DNA of 64,000 nt, from assembly GCF_018595675.2 (NCBI RefSeq), contig NZ_CP092333.1, forward strand, positions 4,364,001-4,428,000, written 5' to 3'. Positions 48,561 to 58,125 of this stretch are shown piece by piece. Every line of letters begins with the position of its first letter. Positions within the stretch are counted from its first letter, which is position 1. Made by a program: the position numbers and the translations under genes. This DNA comes from Flavihumibacter fluvii (GTDB lineage: Bacteria > Bacteroidota > Bacteroidia > Chitinophagales > Chitinophagaceae). The notes under the pieces are model-generated. The model saw nothing but the letters and a program-made list of their open reading frames with translations. It was not told the origin of the DNA and ran no database searches.

Positions 48561-50048
48561 ATGAACCTAAACCTTCTCATCCTTGTGCCGCTGCTCACTG
48601 CAACAGGCATCCTGTTTTGCAGGGGTTTGAAACAGGTACGATCCCTTTCCCTGGCGGGCGCACTGGTGCAGCTGGTACTCAGCTTCGTGCTGCTCATCAG
48701 CTTCCTCAAAGAAAGGGCTGCTGGCAATAAGGCACCTATGTTGTTTGAATACAAGCAGGCCTGGTTCACGAGCCTGAACATCAATTACCATATCGGCGTT
48801 GATGGCATTTCTATTGCCATGATCTTACTCACAGCCTTTGTAGTGGTGGCCGGCGTGCTGGTGTCCTGGACCGTCGAAACCATGAGCCGGGAGTTTTTCT
48901 TTTTATTGCTCTTCCTCAGCCTGGGTGCTTATGGCTATTTCATTTCACTGGATCTCTTTACCCTCTTCTTCTTCCTGGAGATCTCAGTGATCCCGAAATT
49001 CCTGCTGATCGGCATCTGGGGCAGCGGGAAAAAAGAATACAGTGCCATGAAACTGGCCCTGATGTTAATGGGTGGGTCGGCCTTGTTATTTGTTGGTCTG
49101 GCCGGACTCTACTTCAATACAGCTGCTGCAGGCGGCGGTTATACTTTTGACCTCATGGAAATTGCCGCGAGAAAAATTCCCGTGGATGCGCAAATGATCT
49201 TTTTCCCTTTTGTATTCCTGGGCTTCGGCATCTTTACGGCGATATTCCCTTTCCACACCTGGGTGCCCGATGGCCACGCCTCCGCACCAACAGCGGCTTC
49301 GATGTTCCTTGCCGGTATTTCCATGAAACTGGGTGGCTATGGCTGCCTCCGGGTGGCCAGCTTCCTGATGCCGGAAGGCGCCGCTGCATATTCCTGGGTC
49401 ATCATCCTGCTGGCTACTATCGCTATTATTTATGGCGCTTTCGCCACCATGATGCAGACCGACCTCAAATACATTAACGCCTATTCTTCGGTGAGCCACT
49501 GCGGTTTTGTGTTATTGGGTATTGGTATGCTGACGCAAACATCCATCGTCGGTGCCGTGCTGCAAATGGTGTCACATGGACTGATGACCGCACTTTTCTT
49601 TGCCGTAATAGGTATGATCTATACGCGCACACACACAAGGCAGGTGGCCCAGTTGGGTGGCCTGCTGAAAGTGATGCCTTTTATCTCCTCGGTTTTTGTA
49701 ATTGCCGGTTTATGCTCGCTGGGCTTACCCGGACTGAGTGGCTTTGTGGCTGAAATGACGGTCTTCATGGGGTCCTGGCAAAACCCGGATCAAGGGTACC
49801 GTTTTGCGACCATCCTGGCCTGCGCGTCAATTGTTGTAACGGCCGTGTATATCCTCAGGGCCACCGGGCAAACAGTGATGGGGCCAGTTACCACTGCACA
49901 CCAGCAATTGGGCGATGCTGCCTGGTATGAAAGGACAGCTGCCGTATTACTGGTTGCCGGCATCCTGGTCATCGGCCTGCTTCCATTCTGGCTTATTGAA
50001 CTGGTGCAGCCAGGCTCCGCATTAATCATGTCAAAATTCTTACCCTAA
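48561..50048 (+). CDS. nuoM: NADH-quinone oxidoreductase subunit M
   Basis: NuoM is the second antiporter-like subunit. The 495-residue protein starts MNLNLLILVPLLTATGILFC. An in-frame ATG at 48501 lies inside nuoL and is not likely the start. Conserved parts are LFTLFFFLEISVIPKFLLIG (coupling Glu), FPFHTWVPDGHASAPTAASM and SSVSHCGFVLLGIGMLTQTS. It is 15 nt before nuoN. The residue pattern for the proton channel seems complete. Confidence 0.96.
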   Translation: MNLNLLILVPLLTATGILFCRGLKQVRSLSLAGALVQLVLSFVLLISFLKERAAGNKAPMLFEYKQAWFTSLNINYHIGVDGISIAMILLTAFVVVAGVLVSWTVETMSREFFFLLLFLSLGAYGYFISLDLFTLFFFLEISVIPKFLLIGIWGSGKKEYSAMKLALMLMGGSALLFVGLAGLYFNTAAAGGGYTFDLMEIAARKIPVDAQMIFFPFVFLGFGIFTAIFPFHTWVPDGHASAPTAASMFLAGISMKLGGYGCLRVASFLMPEGAAAYSWVIILLATIAIIYGAFATMMQTDLKYINAYSSVSHCGFVLLGIGMLTQTSIVGAVLQMVSHGLMTALFFAVIGMIYTRTHTRQVAQLGGLLKVMPFISSVFVIAGLCSLGLPGLSGFVAEMTVFMGSWQNPDQGYRFATILACASIVVTAVYILRATGQTVMGPVTTAHQQLGDAAWYERTAAVLLVAGILVIGLLPFWLIELVQPGSALIMSKFLP

Positions 50049-50063
50049 CACTAACGCTGCACG

Positions 50064-51470
50064 ATGAACGATGTATTGTTAATCATGAAACAGGAACTGC
50101 TCCTAACGGTCATCATCTTTGTGTTGCTGACACTGAAGGTGGGGAAAGGCATGGGCAATGCCGGGTTACTGAACCTGGTCAACTTCCTGCTGGTCCTGAA
50201 TCTATTGGCAGGTTTTATTTTCCCGAAGGCGGGTATGCTCTTCAGTGATATGTACCACACCAGCCCGCTCATCATTCTTGAGAAGAATATCCTTAACCTT
50301 GGCACCCTCATCATTTCGCTGCAATCTTATGCCTGGTTGAAAGACCATGAGCATGTGTCGGAATTTTATATTTTATTATTAAGCACTTTGCTGGGGATGT
50401 ACTTCATGATCTCCGCGGGAAACCTGTTGATGTTTTACCTTGGCCTTGAACTGTCTACCATTCCGCTGGCAGCAGTGGCGAACTTTGACCTGGGCAAAAG
50501 GAAGTCATCCGAGGCCGCCATGAAACTGATCATCTCTTCAGCATTCTCATCCGGCCTCTTGTTGTTCGGCATCTCGCTGGTTTATGGAATCACCGGCACC
50601 ATTGGATTTGCGGGAATTGCCACACAGATCAATGGCAGTCCCCTCCATTTGTTTGCCTTCATTTTGTTGCTGGCTGGTTTTGGGTTCAAGATCTCTGCCG
50701 TTCCATTTCACCTCTGGACCGCCGATGTGTATGAAGGGTCACCTATTGCTGTTACTGCATACCTTTCGGTGATCTCAAAAGCCGCTGTATTGTTTGTTTT
50801 TGTTTCCGTACTGTACACGGTGTTTAAACCCATTGCCGGCAGCTGGTATGCTATGGTTTCATTGCTTGCCGTGGCCACCATCACAACAGGCAATTTATTT
50901 GCCATCCGGCAGGATAACTTCAAAAGGTTCCTGGCCTTCTCTTCCATTGCACAGGTGGGTTTTATGCTGGTGGCCATCACCGGGTCATCTGCTGCAGGTA
51001 ATGCCGCGGTGGTCTATTTCATCCTGATCTATGTCTTTTCTAACCTGGCTGCATTCGGCGTCATTGCCCTGGTGAGTGCGGCCACAGGGAAGGAGAATAT
51101 CAGCGATTATAAAGGATTCTATAGCACCAATCCCGCTTTGTCCTGGGTATTGGCGATCGGGTTGTTCTCCCTGGCAGGCATCCCGCCAACTGCAGGCTTC
51201 TTTGGTAAGTTCTTCCTGCTGTTTGCCGGCGCCGCTAAAGGCAATTACGTGTTAGTGACCATTGCGGCGATGAATATGATCATTTCATTTTATTATTACC
51301 TGCGGGTGATCAAAGCGATCTTCATGGATAAGGCGGAACAGCCGATCCGGCCCCTGGCCATTCCGGCCTACCCTAAACTTGCTTTTGTGATTTGCATCTC
51401 GGGTATAGTGTTTGTTGGATTTGCACGGTTTGTGTATGACTATATCCATTCACTGAGTATCGGATTTTAA
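50064..51470 (+). CDS. nuoN: NADH-quinone oxidoreductase subunit N
   Basis: NuoN is the third antiporter-like subunit and the last of the operon. The 468-residue protein has about 14 helices, including LLMFYLGLELSTIPLAAVAN with the Glu, GFKISAVPFHLWTADVYEGS with the Lys, and FSSIAQVGFMLVAITGSSAA. The end FVIFICISGIVFVGFARFVYDY-type segment is complete. It is followed after 11 nt by a small conserved hypothetical gene in the same direction, which may be cotranscribed. Confidence 0.96.
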   Translation: MNDVLLIMKQELLLTVIIFVLLTLKVGKGMGNAGLLNLVNFLLVLNLLAGFIFPKAGMLFSDMYHTSPLIILEKNILNLGTLIISLQSYAWLKDHEHVSEFYILLLSTLLGMYFMISAGNLLMFYLGLELSTIPLAAVANFDLGKRKSSEAAMKLIISSAFSSGLLLFGISLVYGITGTIGFAGIATQINGSPLHLFAFILLLAGFGFKISAVPFHLWTADVYEGSPIAVTAYLSVISKAAVLFVFVSVLYTVFKPIAGSWYAMVSLLAVATITTGNLFAIRQDNFKRFLAFSSIAQVGFMLVAITGSSAAGNAAVVYFILIYVFSNLAAFGVIALVSAATGKENISDYKGFYSTNPALSWVLAIGLFSLAGIPPTAGFFGKFFLLFAGAAKGNYVLVTIAAMNMIISFYYYLRVIKAIFMDKAEQPIRPLAIPAYPKLAFVICISGIVFVGFARFVYDYIHSLSIGF

Positions 51471-51481
51471 AATGGACAATT

Positions 51482-51811
51482 ATGGCGATCAATAAAAATC
51501 ATGAGTTCGAAGACCTGGATGGTGTGAAGTGTGCCATTGTTGAACGCAATGTGACCGAAGCGCGGCTGGCCTTTTTAAAAGCATTGCTGGAATATAACAA
51601 GTTTACTGTCATTGCAGTTCCTGCCCAGGCAGAACCGGTAACCTATACGGTTGGGGTAACTGATGTGACCTTCAATCCGGTTAATGCCATCTTCGGCCGG
51701 CTACTACGTTCGCCTAATGGAAAAGTGGTAACACTGGCCTGCTGGCAGAAAGGGCAGGTCACGGAAGGCGAGGCGATTCCTTACTTCGCGAATAATCCTG
51801 AATGTAACTGA
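51482..51811 (+). CDS. Conserved hypothetical protein downstream of nuoN
   Basis: A 109-residue small soluble protein with no signal peptide. It contains GVKCAIVERNVTEARLAFLK near the start, then FTVIAVPAQAEPVTYTVGV and FNPVNAIFGRLLRSPNGKVV, which suggests an alpha/beta sandwich. I do not recognise the family, although similar small proteins follow nuo operons in related genomes (recollection, not checked). It is 11 nt after nuoN, so it likely shares the operon transcript. It converges with the ABC transporter gene with a 4-nt gap, with no obvious terminator between them. Confidence 0.65.
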   Translation: MAINKNHEFEDLDGVKCAIVERNVTEARLAFLKALLEYNKFTVIAVPAQAEPVTYTVGVTDVTFNPVNAIFGRLLRSPNGKVVTLACWQKGQVTEGEAIPYFANNPECN

Positions 51812-51815
51812 TCGT

Positions 51816-53597
51816 TCAGGCCCCTGGATGTTTTTCGAGGTCTTCCTGGTGTTTCCAGAGTTCACGGAACAAGCCGCCATTTTCCCTCAGGTAACCGAAA
51901 CTTCCCGATTCAACGATGCGGCCGTTTTGCAACACATAGACCTGGTCGAACTGGTTCAGCAGGTGCAGGCGATGCAAGGTGGATACGACTGCTTTATCGG
52001 AGAACGCTTCGAACAATTTGGCATAAATATGGACTTCCGTTTTTGGGTCCACGCTGCTGGTTGGTTCATCTAATAATACCACTTCACTTTCTGCTGCAGC
52101 CAGTATGCCGCGGGCCAGCGCCAGTCTTTGTTTTTGTCCACCTGATAGGTTGACGCCTTTTTCCTGGATCGAAGAATCAAGTCCGCGCGGCAACTGGTCG
52201 ATCACGTCGGTAAAATAAGCCTGTTCGCATACTGTTTTGATCACCTGCTCATCAAAGGGCAATCCAAGCGTTACATTATAGGCGATGGTATTTTCAAAGA
52301 TCTCCGGTTCCTGGGGGAATAAAGTGACCGACTGGTTCAGGGCATCCAGTGTAATGGGTTGGCCATCTACAGTGATCTGCAAACCGGGCTCCGGACTGTA
52401 CAATCCGCGCAACAGCGCCAGCACAGTTGTTTTACCACTACCGCTTTCCCCGATCAGCGCCACTTTTTTACCCCTTTCCAGCACAAGGCAGATGTCGTGA
52501 ATGCTTTGTGGCGCATGGGCATCACTGTACGTATCCCGGTGAGAAAAGCTGAGCCCTTTGATCTCCATGCGTTTCCAGTTTTCAGGTAACGCTGCGGAAG
52601 TATCGGAACGGTGGTCATCCTGGTATGCTGAAACAATACTTGAAGCCGTTTGCACATCCGTATTGTATTGAACGATCTGGGTGTACTGCCAGGCCACATC
52701 ATGAAAAACACTGGTGAACTGGTTTACATATCCCAGCAAGGTTACAAGGCCGCCAACATAAAATACTTTTGCCGGATCCCATTGCTGGTAGATATAACCG
52801 AACGTGATGACTGCATACGTAATGGCCACCAGCATATCGGCCGTAAACCATTTCCATTCATTGATAATGACGTTTTTCCGGAATGGCCGCAGCAGGTCCT
52901 TTACCCTGGACAGCAAGCCGGTCTCCATACTTTTTTCTAATCGCAGCGTAATAACGGTATGGATATTGGACAGGCTGTCGAACAAAGTGGCGGAGATGAT
53001 ATGTTCTTTTTCATTGACCTCTTCCTGCGTTTTAATAAAGGGCTTATCGAATTTGAAGATCACCCAGATGGTCAGTATACCCAGCCCAATGCCAATGCTG
53101 CCAAAAAGGGGCGAGAAATACAGCATGGCCGCAAAGGAAAAAATGAATTTCGATAAGGCATGGATATACATGAAGCCGCCGTCAAAAAAGTTTTTCAGCG
53201 CTTCATACGCTTTGCGGATGCGGTTGATGGTAGCCCCACTGTGGTGGTCCTGGTGCCATTTGACGGGCAGGTGCAGCGCCTGGTGGTAGCGCTCCTGCAG
53301 GAAGTTGCGGCTCAGGTTAAAGGCCAGTTGCCGCTCCAGCACGCGGGCCGGTCCATGGAAGGCCCATTCCGCCAGTTTCAAGGCAATAAAAGCACCCGCA
53401 TACAAGAGGGTAAAATGCAGCACCTGGTCATTATGTTTCTGGATCTTATCGATGAACCAGCCGAAGAGGATCGGGTGTGCTGCCGAAACCAGGTTGGCAC
53501 CAATGAACAGCCCGTAAACAAAAACGAATTTTTGCTTTTCCTGGCGCGCATAGGTCCAGGCTGTCCGCAGGAGGGAAACATAAGGGTTATTCTTCAT
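51816..53597 (-). CDS. ABC transporter with fused membrane and ATPase domains (exporter type)
   Basis: This 593-residue half-transporter has an N-terminal six-helix membrane domain (about 1-310; VYGLFIGANLVSAAHPILFG, YAGAFIALKLAEWAFHG, MLVAITYAVITFGYIY) and a C-terminal ATPase domain (about 340-593). The ATPase has Walker A GESGSGKTT, signature LSGGQKQRLALARG, Walker B VVLLDEPTSSVD and switch His in TLHRLHLL. The form is that of lipid or peptide exporters such as MsbA relatives. The gene starts 4 nt inside the alpha/beta hydrolase gene, so they are coupled on one minus-strand transcript. The substrate is unknown. Confidence 0.9.
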   Translation of the reverse strand: MKNNPYVSLLRTAWTYARQEKQKFVFVYGLFIGANLVSAAHPILFGWFIDKIQKHNDQVLHFTLLYAGAFIALKLAEWAFHGPARVLERQLAFNLSRNFLQERYHQALHLPVKWHQDHHSGATINRIRKAYEALKNFFDGGFMYIHALSKFIFSFAAMLYFSPLFGSIGIGLGILTIWVIFKFDKPFIKTQEEVNEKEHIISATLFDSLSNIHTVITLRLEKSMETGLLSRVKDLLRPFRKNVIINEWKWFTADMLVAITYAVITFGYIYQQWDPAKVFYVGGLVTLLGYVNQFTSVFHDVAWQYTQIVQYNTDVQTASSIVSAYQDDHRSDTSAALPENWKRMEIKGLSFSHRDTYSDAHAPQSIHDICLVLERGKKVALIGESGSGKTTVLALLRGLYSPEPGLQITVDGQPITLDALNQSVTLFPQEPEIFENTIAYNVTLGLPFDEQVIKTVCEQAYFTDVIDQLPRGLDSSIQEKGVNLSGGQKQRLALARGILAAAESEVVLLDEPTSSVDPKTEVHIYAKLFEAFSDKAVVSTLHRLHLLNQFDQVYVLQNGRIVESGSFGYLRENGGLFRELWKHQEDLEKHPGA

Positions 53598-54628
53598 CCT
53601 GCTCTTTTATGGATGAAGCCAACAACCCGGTCAAGTGCTTCCCGCGCAGCACTGCTATCTAAGTTGAATTGGTATTCGTGCGGGAGTGGGGGATTCCGGT
53701 CTTTAGCAAAAAAAAGGGTGTCAACCGGCACCTGAAGGGTGCCTAATTTGCGCGCCAAAGCCTCGGATTGTGGTAAAAGGGGATCCCCATTGCCAGCAGA
53801 AATAAATGCCGCCGGGAAGCCTTTGCCGATATAATCAATAACTGATGAGGTTTTGAAATGGGGATCCTGTGAAAACGCTTTTGTGCCACTATAAGTCCAG
53901 AGCACCGTATGCATAAAATGTCCGAATGCCCCTTCCTGGTGAGTGGTCCTTGTATCGTATGGTCCGCAGAACAGCACCAGGCCAGCCAGGCGCCCAGGCA
54001 GGAGGGCGGGCGAAAAACCGACCTCTGCCGCATAGGCCGGATCGCTGATTCCTGCGGCCACCTGGGCCATTATATGAGAGCCACCTGAATCACCGGCAAG
54101 GAAAATTTTACTGGTATCAATCGGTAAGTTTCCCGCATTGGCTAACAGGTAAGCAAGTGCGGCATTCACCTGGATGACCGGGGTAGGATAGCGCTTTCGT
54201 GGCGCCACAGCATAATCCACCGATGCTACCGCAAAGCCTTTGCCTGCCAGGATCCTGCAATAATTCCGCAGCTGTTCCTTGCTGCCTGAAATTAGTCCGC
54301 CTCCATGGGCCCAAATAATGAGCGCCAACTTTTGCTTACCCATCGCTGCCGGGTAAAACAAGTCAAGCCGCCCATCCCTGTCAGTGGCGTCATATACCAG
54401 GTCAAATTGTTCCGTCAACCCACCGGGCAAATACCGATCCAGTGCCGCATTAACTTTTTTCCCTTCTTTATTAAAAATATACCGATAAAATAGTGTGGCC
54501 GGCAGGGGACTCAGCTTTGCCCATAAAAATAATACGAGCAGCACCGAACATGAAAGGATAGCCAGGCGGACAATTTTTTTTTTCAGGAAAGATCCTTTTG
54601 CAGAAACGCCGGAAGAAGGAATGGGCAT
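53594..54628 (-). CDS. Alpha/beta hydrolase, HSL-like esterase, membrane-anchored
   Basis: This 344-residue hydrolase has a hydrophobic N-terminal segment (LAILSCSVLLVLFLWA, about residues 22-37) that could be an anchor. It shows the hormone-sensitive-lipase pattern: ALIIWAHGGGLISGSK with the HGGG oxyanion-hole motif, and FLAGDSGGSHIMAQ with the nucleophile Ser in G-D-S-G-G. The Asp and His of the triad should lie near FISAGNGDPLLPQ and PPLPHEYQF. The ABC transporter gene overlaps its end by 4 nt. The substrate is probably a short-chain ester; this is family-level inference. Confidence 0.85.
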   Translation of the reverse strand: MPIPSSGVSAKGSFLKKKIVRLAILSCSVLLVLFLWAKLSPLPATLFYRYIFNKEGKKVNAALDRYLPGGLTEQFDLVYDATDRDGRLDLFYPAAMGKQKLALIIWAHGGGLISGSKEQLRNYCRILAGKGFAVASVDYAVAPRKRYPTPVIQVNAALAYLLANAGNLPIDTSKIFLAGDSGGSHIMAQVAAGISDPAYAAEVGFSPALLPGRLAGLVLFCGPYDTRTTHQEGAFGHFMHTVLWTYSGTKAFSQDPHFKTSSVIDYIGKGFPAAFISAGNGDPLLPQSEALARKLGTLQVPVDTLFFAKDRNPPLPHEYQFNLDSSAAREALDRVVGFIHKRAG

Positions 54629-54828
54629 AGTAGCAGGTTTTGATCAGTGGAAAGTTAAGTTACACAATTCCTGTAATTGTAAACCGGGGCCCATTCGTTC
54701 TACACTACTTATCTTACATGGAATAAACTGTTTAAGCCGTTTTATACAATATTATGGTTGGATTACCTGCTTCACTTTTACTGTATAGATTATTTTAGTA
54801 CCAGGTACAATAGAAATTGATTTAACGT

Positions 54829-55683
54829 ATGAATTCTAATGATTTAATTATTACAAAAGCATCCGGATTGAAGGCCCCATTCTCGGAGGAAAAATTAAAG
54901 CAATCGCTCCGCCGCTCCGGCGCTACCGGGATGGTGATCGATGCTATTGCAGAAGAAGTAAAGAAGCAATTATATACGGGAATGCCGACAAAGAAGATTT
55001 ATAAACTTGCTTATGCTTTGTTGAAAAAACAATCAAAACCCGTAGCAGCCAAATATAAATTAAAGGTGGCGATTATGGAGTTGGGTCCATCGGGTTATCC
55101 ATTTGAAAAATTCTTTGCTGCATTGCTGAAAAATAATGGGTTTACGGTAAAAGTGGGTGAGATCATTAATGGGCACTGTGTAAAACATGAAATTGATGTG
55201 ATCGCAGAAAAGGATGACAAGCTATTTATGATAGAATGTAAGTACCACCATGCCCAGGGAATAATCTGTAATGTCAAGATTCCGCTTTATGTAGCCGCAA
55301 GGTTCAGGGATGTTGACACGGAATGGAGTAAGGACCCCGGAAATGAAACAAAGTTCCGCCAGGGCTGGCTGGTGACAAATACCCGGTTTTCAACGGATGC
55401 CGTGCAGTACGGAACTTGTGCTGGCTTGCACCTGGTAGGCTGGAATTATCCCGCCAAAGAAAGCCTCAACAACCTGGTTGAAAAAACGGGCCTATATCCC
55501 CTGACCTGCCTGAACTCAATTACAAAAAAAGAGAAACAGCTTTTACTGGAGCAGAACATAGTACTGTGCAGGGAGATCTGCAATAATCCGGAACTGTTGA
55601 AATTGGCCCATATCAGCGAATCAAGGTTTAATACTATATTGGGCGAAGGGCAAACGCTTTGCAAAGGTGATAAAGCTGACTAA
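54829..55683 (+). CDS. ATP-cone domain fused to Mrr-like PD-(D/E)xK nuclease
   Basis: A 284-residue protein of two parts. Residues 1-85 form an ATP-cone (ITKASGLKAPFSEEKLKQSL, then VKKQLYTGMPTKKIYKLAYA), a nucleotide-sensing domain best known from ribonucleotide reductase and NrdR. Residues about 88-200 are a restriction-endonuclease-like domain: YPFEKFFAALLKNNGFTVKV, then HEIDVIAEKDDKLFMIECKY, where D and E-x-K are the catalytic residues. The C-terminal 60 residues are helical (KKEKQLLLEQNIVLCREI). Fusions like this occur in several phyla without an assigned role. It could be a DNA repair or defence nuclease gated by nucleotides (inference). It is a single gene upstream of a dinB-like gene. 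Confidence 0.75.
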   Translation: MNSNDLIITKASGLKAPFSEEKLKQSLRRSGATGMVIDAIAEEVKKQLYTGMPTKKIYKLAYALLKKQSKPVAAKYKLKVAIMELGPSGYPFEKFFAALLKNNGFTVKVGEIINGHCVKHEIDVIAEKDDKLFMIECKYHHAQGIICNVKIPLYVAARFRDVDTEWSKDPGNETKFRQGWLVTNTRFSTDAVQYGTCAGLHLVGWNYPAKESLNNLVEKTGLYPLTCLNSITKKEKQLLLEQNIVLCREICNNPELLKLAHISESRFNTILGEGQTLCKGDKAD

Positions 55684-55734
55684 TGGATTTGGCCCGGATA
55701 TATTTTCAACCTCATCATGTAAAAAACCAAAACG

Positions 55735-56187
55735 ATGGATACCACCCAGGCATACCTGCAAACATGGACTGAAGCCCGTACAAGGTTTTCGAATTTATTG
55801 ACAGCTGTAAACGACGCAGATCTGAAAAAGAAGCTGGTGAATACAAAAAACAGTGCCGGTTTTCTCATCCGCCATATTGGTGATGTAGAACTGTTGTTTG
55901 CAAAAAATTTATTTGGTGCAGTTGGTGTACAGGTATCTGCTAAAACGGTAATTGCGCAGCACGATACAGGGGAATGGACTAACCTGCAGGAGTTACTGGA
56001 TTACCAGCAATATGCTTTTGAGCATTTAAAAGCAATTATTGAAAAGCAGCTCGAAACTGACTGGGAACAGACCATAACTACAAAGGAATTTGGTACAAAA
56101 ACAAAAGCTGAAGCTATCGGCAGGATTATTTCCCATACCGCTTACCATGCAGGACAGCTGTCGCTGGCTTTAAAGTATGGTGTATGA
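55735..56187 (+). CDS. DinB-family four-helix protein
   Basis: This 150-residue member of the DinB/YfiT superfamily is a four-helix bundle with a metal site. The three His ligands are probably in GFLIRHIGDVELLF (about residue 46) and HTAYHAGQLSLALK (near 133-137). The DinB group includes thiol-transferases such as bacillithiol S-transferases, but most members have unknown substrates. The start at 55735 matches the family's short first helix. It overlaps the following small gene by 4 nt and may be coexpressed with it. Confidence 0.85.
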   Translation: MDTTQAYLQTWTEARTRFSNLLTAVNDADLKKKLVNTKNSAGFLIRHIGDVELLFAKNLFGAVGVQVSAKTVIAQHDTGEWTNLQELLDYQQYAFEHLKAIIEKQLETDWEQTITTKEFGTKTKAEAIGRIISHTAYHAGQLSLALKYGV

Positions 56188-56540
56188 AACGGGTAATCAC
56201 CATTTTGTTTTTTTTCTTCATTGCTGCATACGGATTTCCCCAAATGCCTTCTATCAAAGTAATTGATACAGATTTTTCTAAAGGCAGGTTAAATCATCAG
56301 CAGGTGATAACATTAGATGATGCTGCCAGATTTCGCGGATATTTATGTGATGGCCTTGTCGTTGGTTTTTTGGGATTGGGCGAAGCCCTGTACAAATTGT
56401 ATCCCGACAGTATTATCGACTATAATTCATTTTATGTTTCAGATAGTATAAGCTATGCTTTCATAGTACAACGGATAGATAATAGTAAAACTTACGGTGT
56501 AAAATTGAAACCCGGAATAAAACCGCCAGCCATTCCTTGA
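56184..56540 (+). CDS. Hypothetical exported protein
   Basis: A 118-residue protein with a signal peptide (MKRVITILFFFFIAAYGFPQ). The mature part contains VIDTDFSKGRLNHQQVITL and SIIDYNSFYVSDSISYAFIV, a beta-rich pattern. No family is recognised. It starts 4 nt inside the DinB gene and is likely translated with it. It may be a periplasmic accessory, but nothing connects it to a function. The following 305 bp hold no gene. Confidence 0.6.
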   Translation: MKRVITILFFFFIAAYGFPQMPSIKVIDTDFSKGRLNHQQVITLDDAARFRGYLCDGLVVGFLGLGEALYKLYPDSIIDYNSFYVSDSISYAFIVQRIDNSKTYGVKLKPGIKPPAIP

Positions 56541-56845
56541 GCAACTACTTGCCTCCAATCCCTGGGATTTATTTATAGTAGATCAAATAAGTAACTACAG
56601 ATGGAATCCTGTTCTCTCCGGTTCGTTCCTTAAAACAGACATGGAAAATAAAGACATACCTGATTGCCTGCCTGTTAAAAAATAAGGATGCTATTTTGCG
56701 ATGAAATGGACATTTCAATTGGAAAGCCGGGAAAAGATATTCAGGACCTGGCAAAGGAATTTAGTGTCGCACAACGATTGTTGGCTTTGACCACGCTCTT
56801 TTTTCAGGTTCCAAAAACAGGTTGGATAAACCCTCCTGGAGTTTA
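56541..56845. other. Gene-free 305-bp region
   Basis: The region between a plus-strand gene end and a minus-strand gene end has no frame with good coding character. A short frame exists on the plus strand around 56688-56870, but it runs into the hydrolase gene on the other strand and has no recognisable content. No strong hairpin is seen. Confidence 0.4.
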
Positions 56846-58066
56846 TTATTTTGTTTTGGGGATCCTGTAAATGGCTGCATCTCCGGGGTCGACTTCCATC
56901 GAGGGCTCATAGGCTGAGGCCGGAACGATGGTCCCGTCTTTGAGTATTTTCTGCAGTGAATCATCCCCATAGAGGGTCAAATCCATGCTTTTCAGGAAGT
57001 CTTTATTGACGATGATCAGGTAATAGTTATCCCCCTTTTCCAGCAGTGATACCAGGGCGGGGGCGCCGGCGGTTTCCAGTACTTTTATACCTTGGGGTAA
57101 AGCAGTAAGCCTTATTGTTCCATTGGGGATCCTGCCCCTGCCCATATGACGAACCCAGACCGGTTTGGATCCGAGAAAAACCCCTGAGAGCGCCTTTATC
57201 TCCCCGCTCATCGCTTTTACCCGGTCATAGACCACGGTTCTTTTGCCTGCAGCACTGATGGGGGCACCGCGCTGGTCTTCTGAAGAAGGTGCATTTAGCG
57301 AAGTCGCTGACCAATACGTAAAATACTGGATACCCTGCGCCCCATAGGCCAGGTCACTATAAACCTGCAACCGGATAGCTGCCAGGGTTTGCGGTGTCAG
57401 GTGATCCTCATCGTAATTGGTCGTGAGCGCAAAAGCCCAAAATGGTTTTCCTGCCCGGGTGGCCGCCTGGGAAATCTGCTCCAGGTTCTCATACCAGCTA
57501 AGCGAAAGCCGGTCCTTGAGGACAGGATAATAGTCAAAGGACAGGAAGGAGACCGGAATATGTTTTATGGATTCGTGTACATATTCCAGGTAACTTTTAG
57601 TTCCCAGTTGGGAGGAATCCGCAAAATTGGGAAACAGATTGACATAACAGAAATGCTTATTATCTATGGATTGGATCTTCCTGGCCCAATTGCCCAGCTC
57701 GGCAAAGGCAGATAGGCCAGGCTCATCCATCAGGTGATAACCCGCCAGGGCCGGATGTTTCATCAGCCGCCGGACGGTTCCTTCGGGATCTGATTTCAAT
57801 TCCGGGCAGGAAGCAACGATCCTGATCCCGGCTTTTGAGGCTATATCCATCGCCTTTAGCAATTCCTCAATATTGGAATAGTTATTGACCTGGAAACTAA
57901 TCCCTGCCTCCTTCATCTCCTGGTACCTGGCGAGGGAGGTTTCTGCGGCTGGAATACTATACCAGGCCAAAATGGGGATCTCTCCTGATGAAACCAATTT
58001 TTCCTGGGAAAATACCTTTCCTTGAAAAAGGAAGGCGACAATCAAGCATCCGATTAGTTTTTGCAT
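56846..58066 (-). CDS. Exported TIM-barrel glycoside hydrolase-like protein
   Basis: A 406-residue protein with a signal peptide (1-20, ending GKVFSQ). A TIM-barrel body follows: PILAWYSIPAAETSLARYQE, IRIVASCPELKSDPEGTVRR, then GYHLMDEPGLSAFAELGNWA where the D-E pair is at the end of strand 4 and is likely the acid/base. FLSFDYYPVLKDR and FWAFALTTNYDEDHLTPQTL continue the barrel; a nucleophile may be in the latter. It resembles beta-galactosidase-type clan-A enzymes, but I do not assign a GH family. It sits beside other sugar genes on the other side of the tRNA. The C-terminal 90 residues look like a beta-sandwich. Confidence 0.65.
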   Translation of the reverse strand: MQKLIGCLIVAFLFQGKVFSQEKLVSSGEIPILAWYSIPAAETSLARYQEMKEAGISFQVNNYSNIEELLKAMDIASKAGIRIVASCPELKSDPEGTVRRLMKHPALAGYHLMDEPGLSAFAELGNWARKIQSIDNKHFCYVNLFPNFADSSQLGTKSYLEYVHESIKHIPVSFLSFDYYPVLKDRLSLSWYENLEQISQAATRAGKPFWAFALTTNYDEDHLTPQTLAAIRLQVYSDLAYGAQGIQYFTYWSATSLNAPSSEDQRGAPISAAGKRTVVYDRVKAMSGEIKALSGVFLGSKPVWVRHMGRGRIPNGTIRLTALPQGIKVLETAGAPALVSLLEKGDNYYLIIVNKDFLKSMDLTLYGDDSLQKILKDGTIVPASAYEPSMEVDPGDAAIYRIPKTK

Positions 58067-58125
58067 AATGGCCTTATTGAAATAAAATCAACTAATCTAT
58101 ATCAAATAATTGAGTGCCTGGTGCA

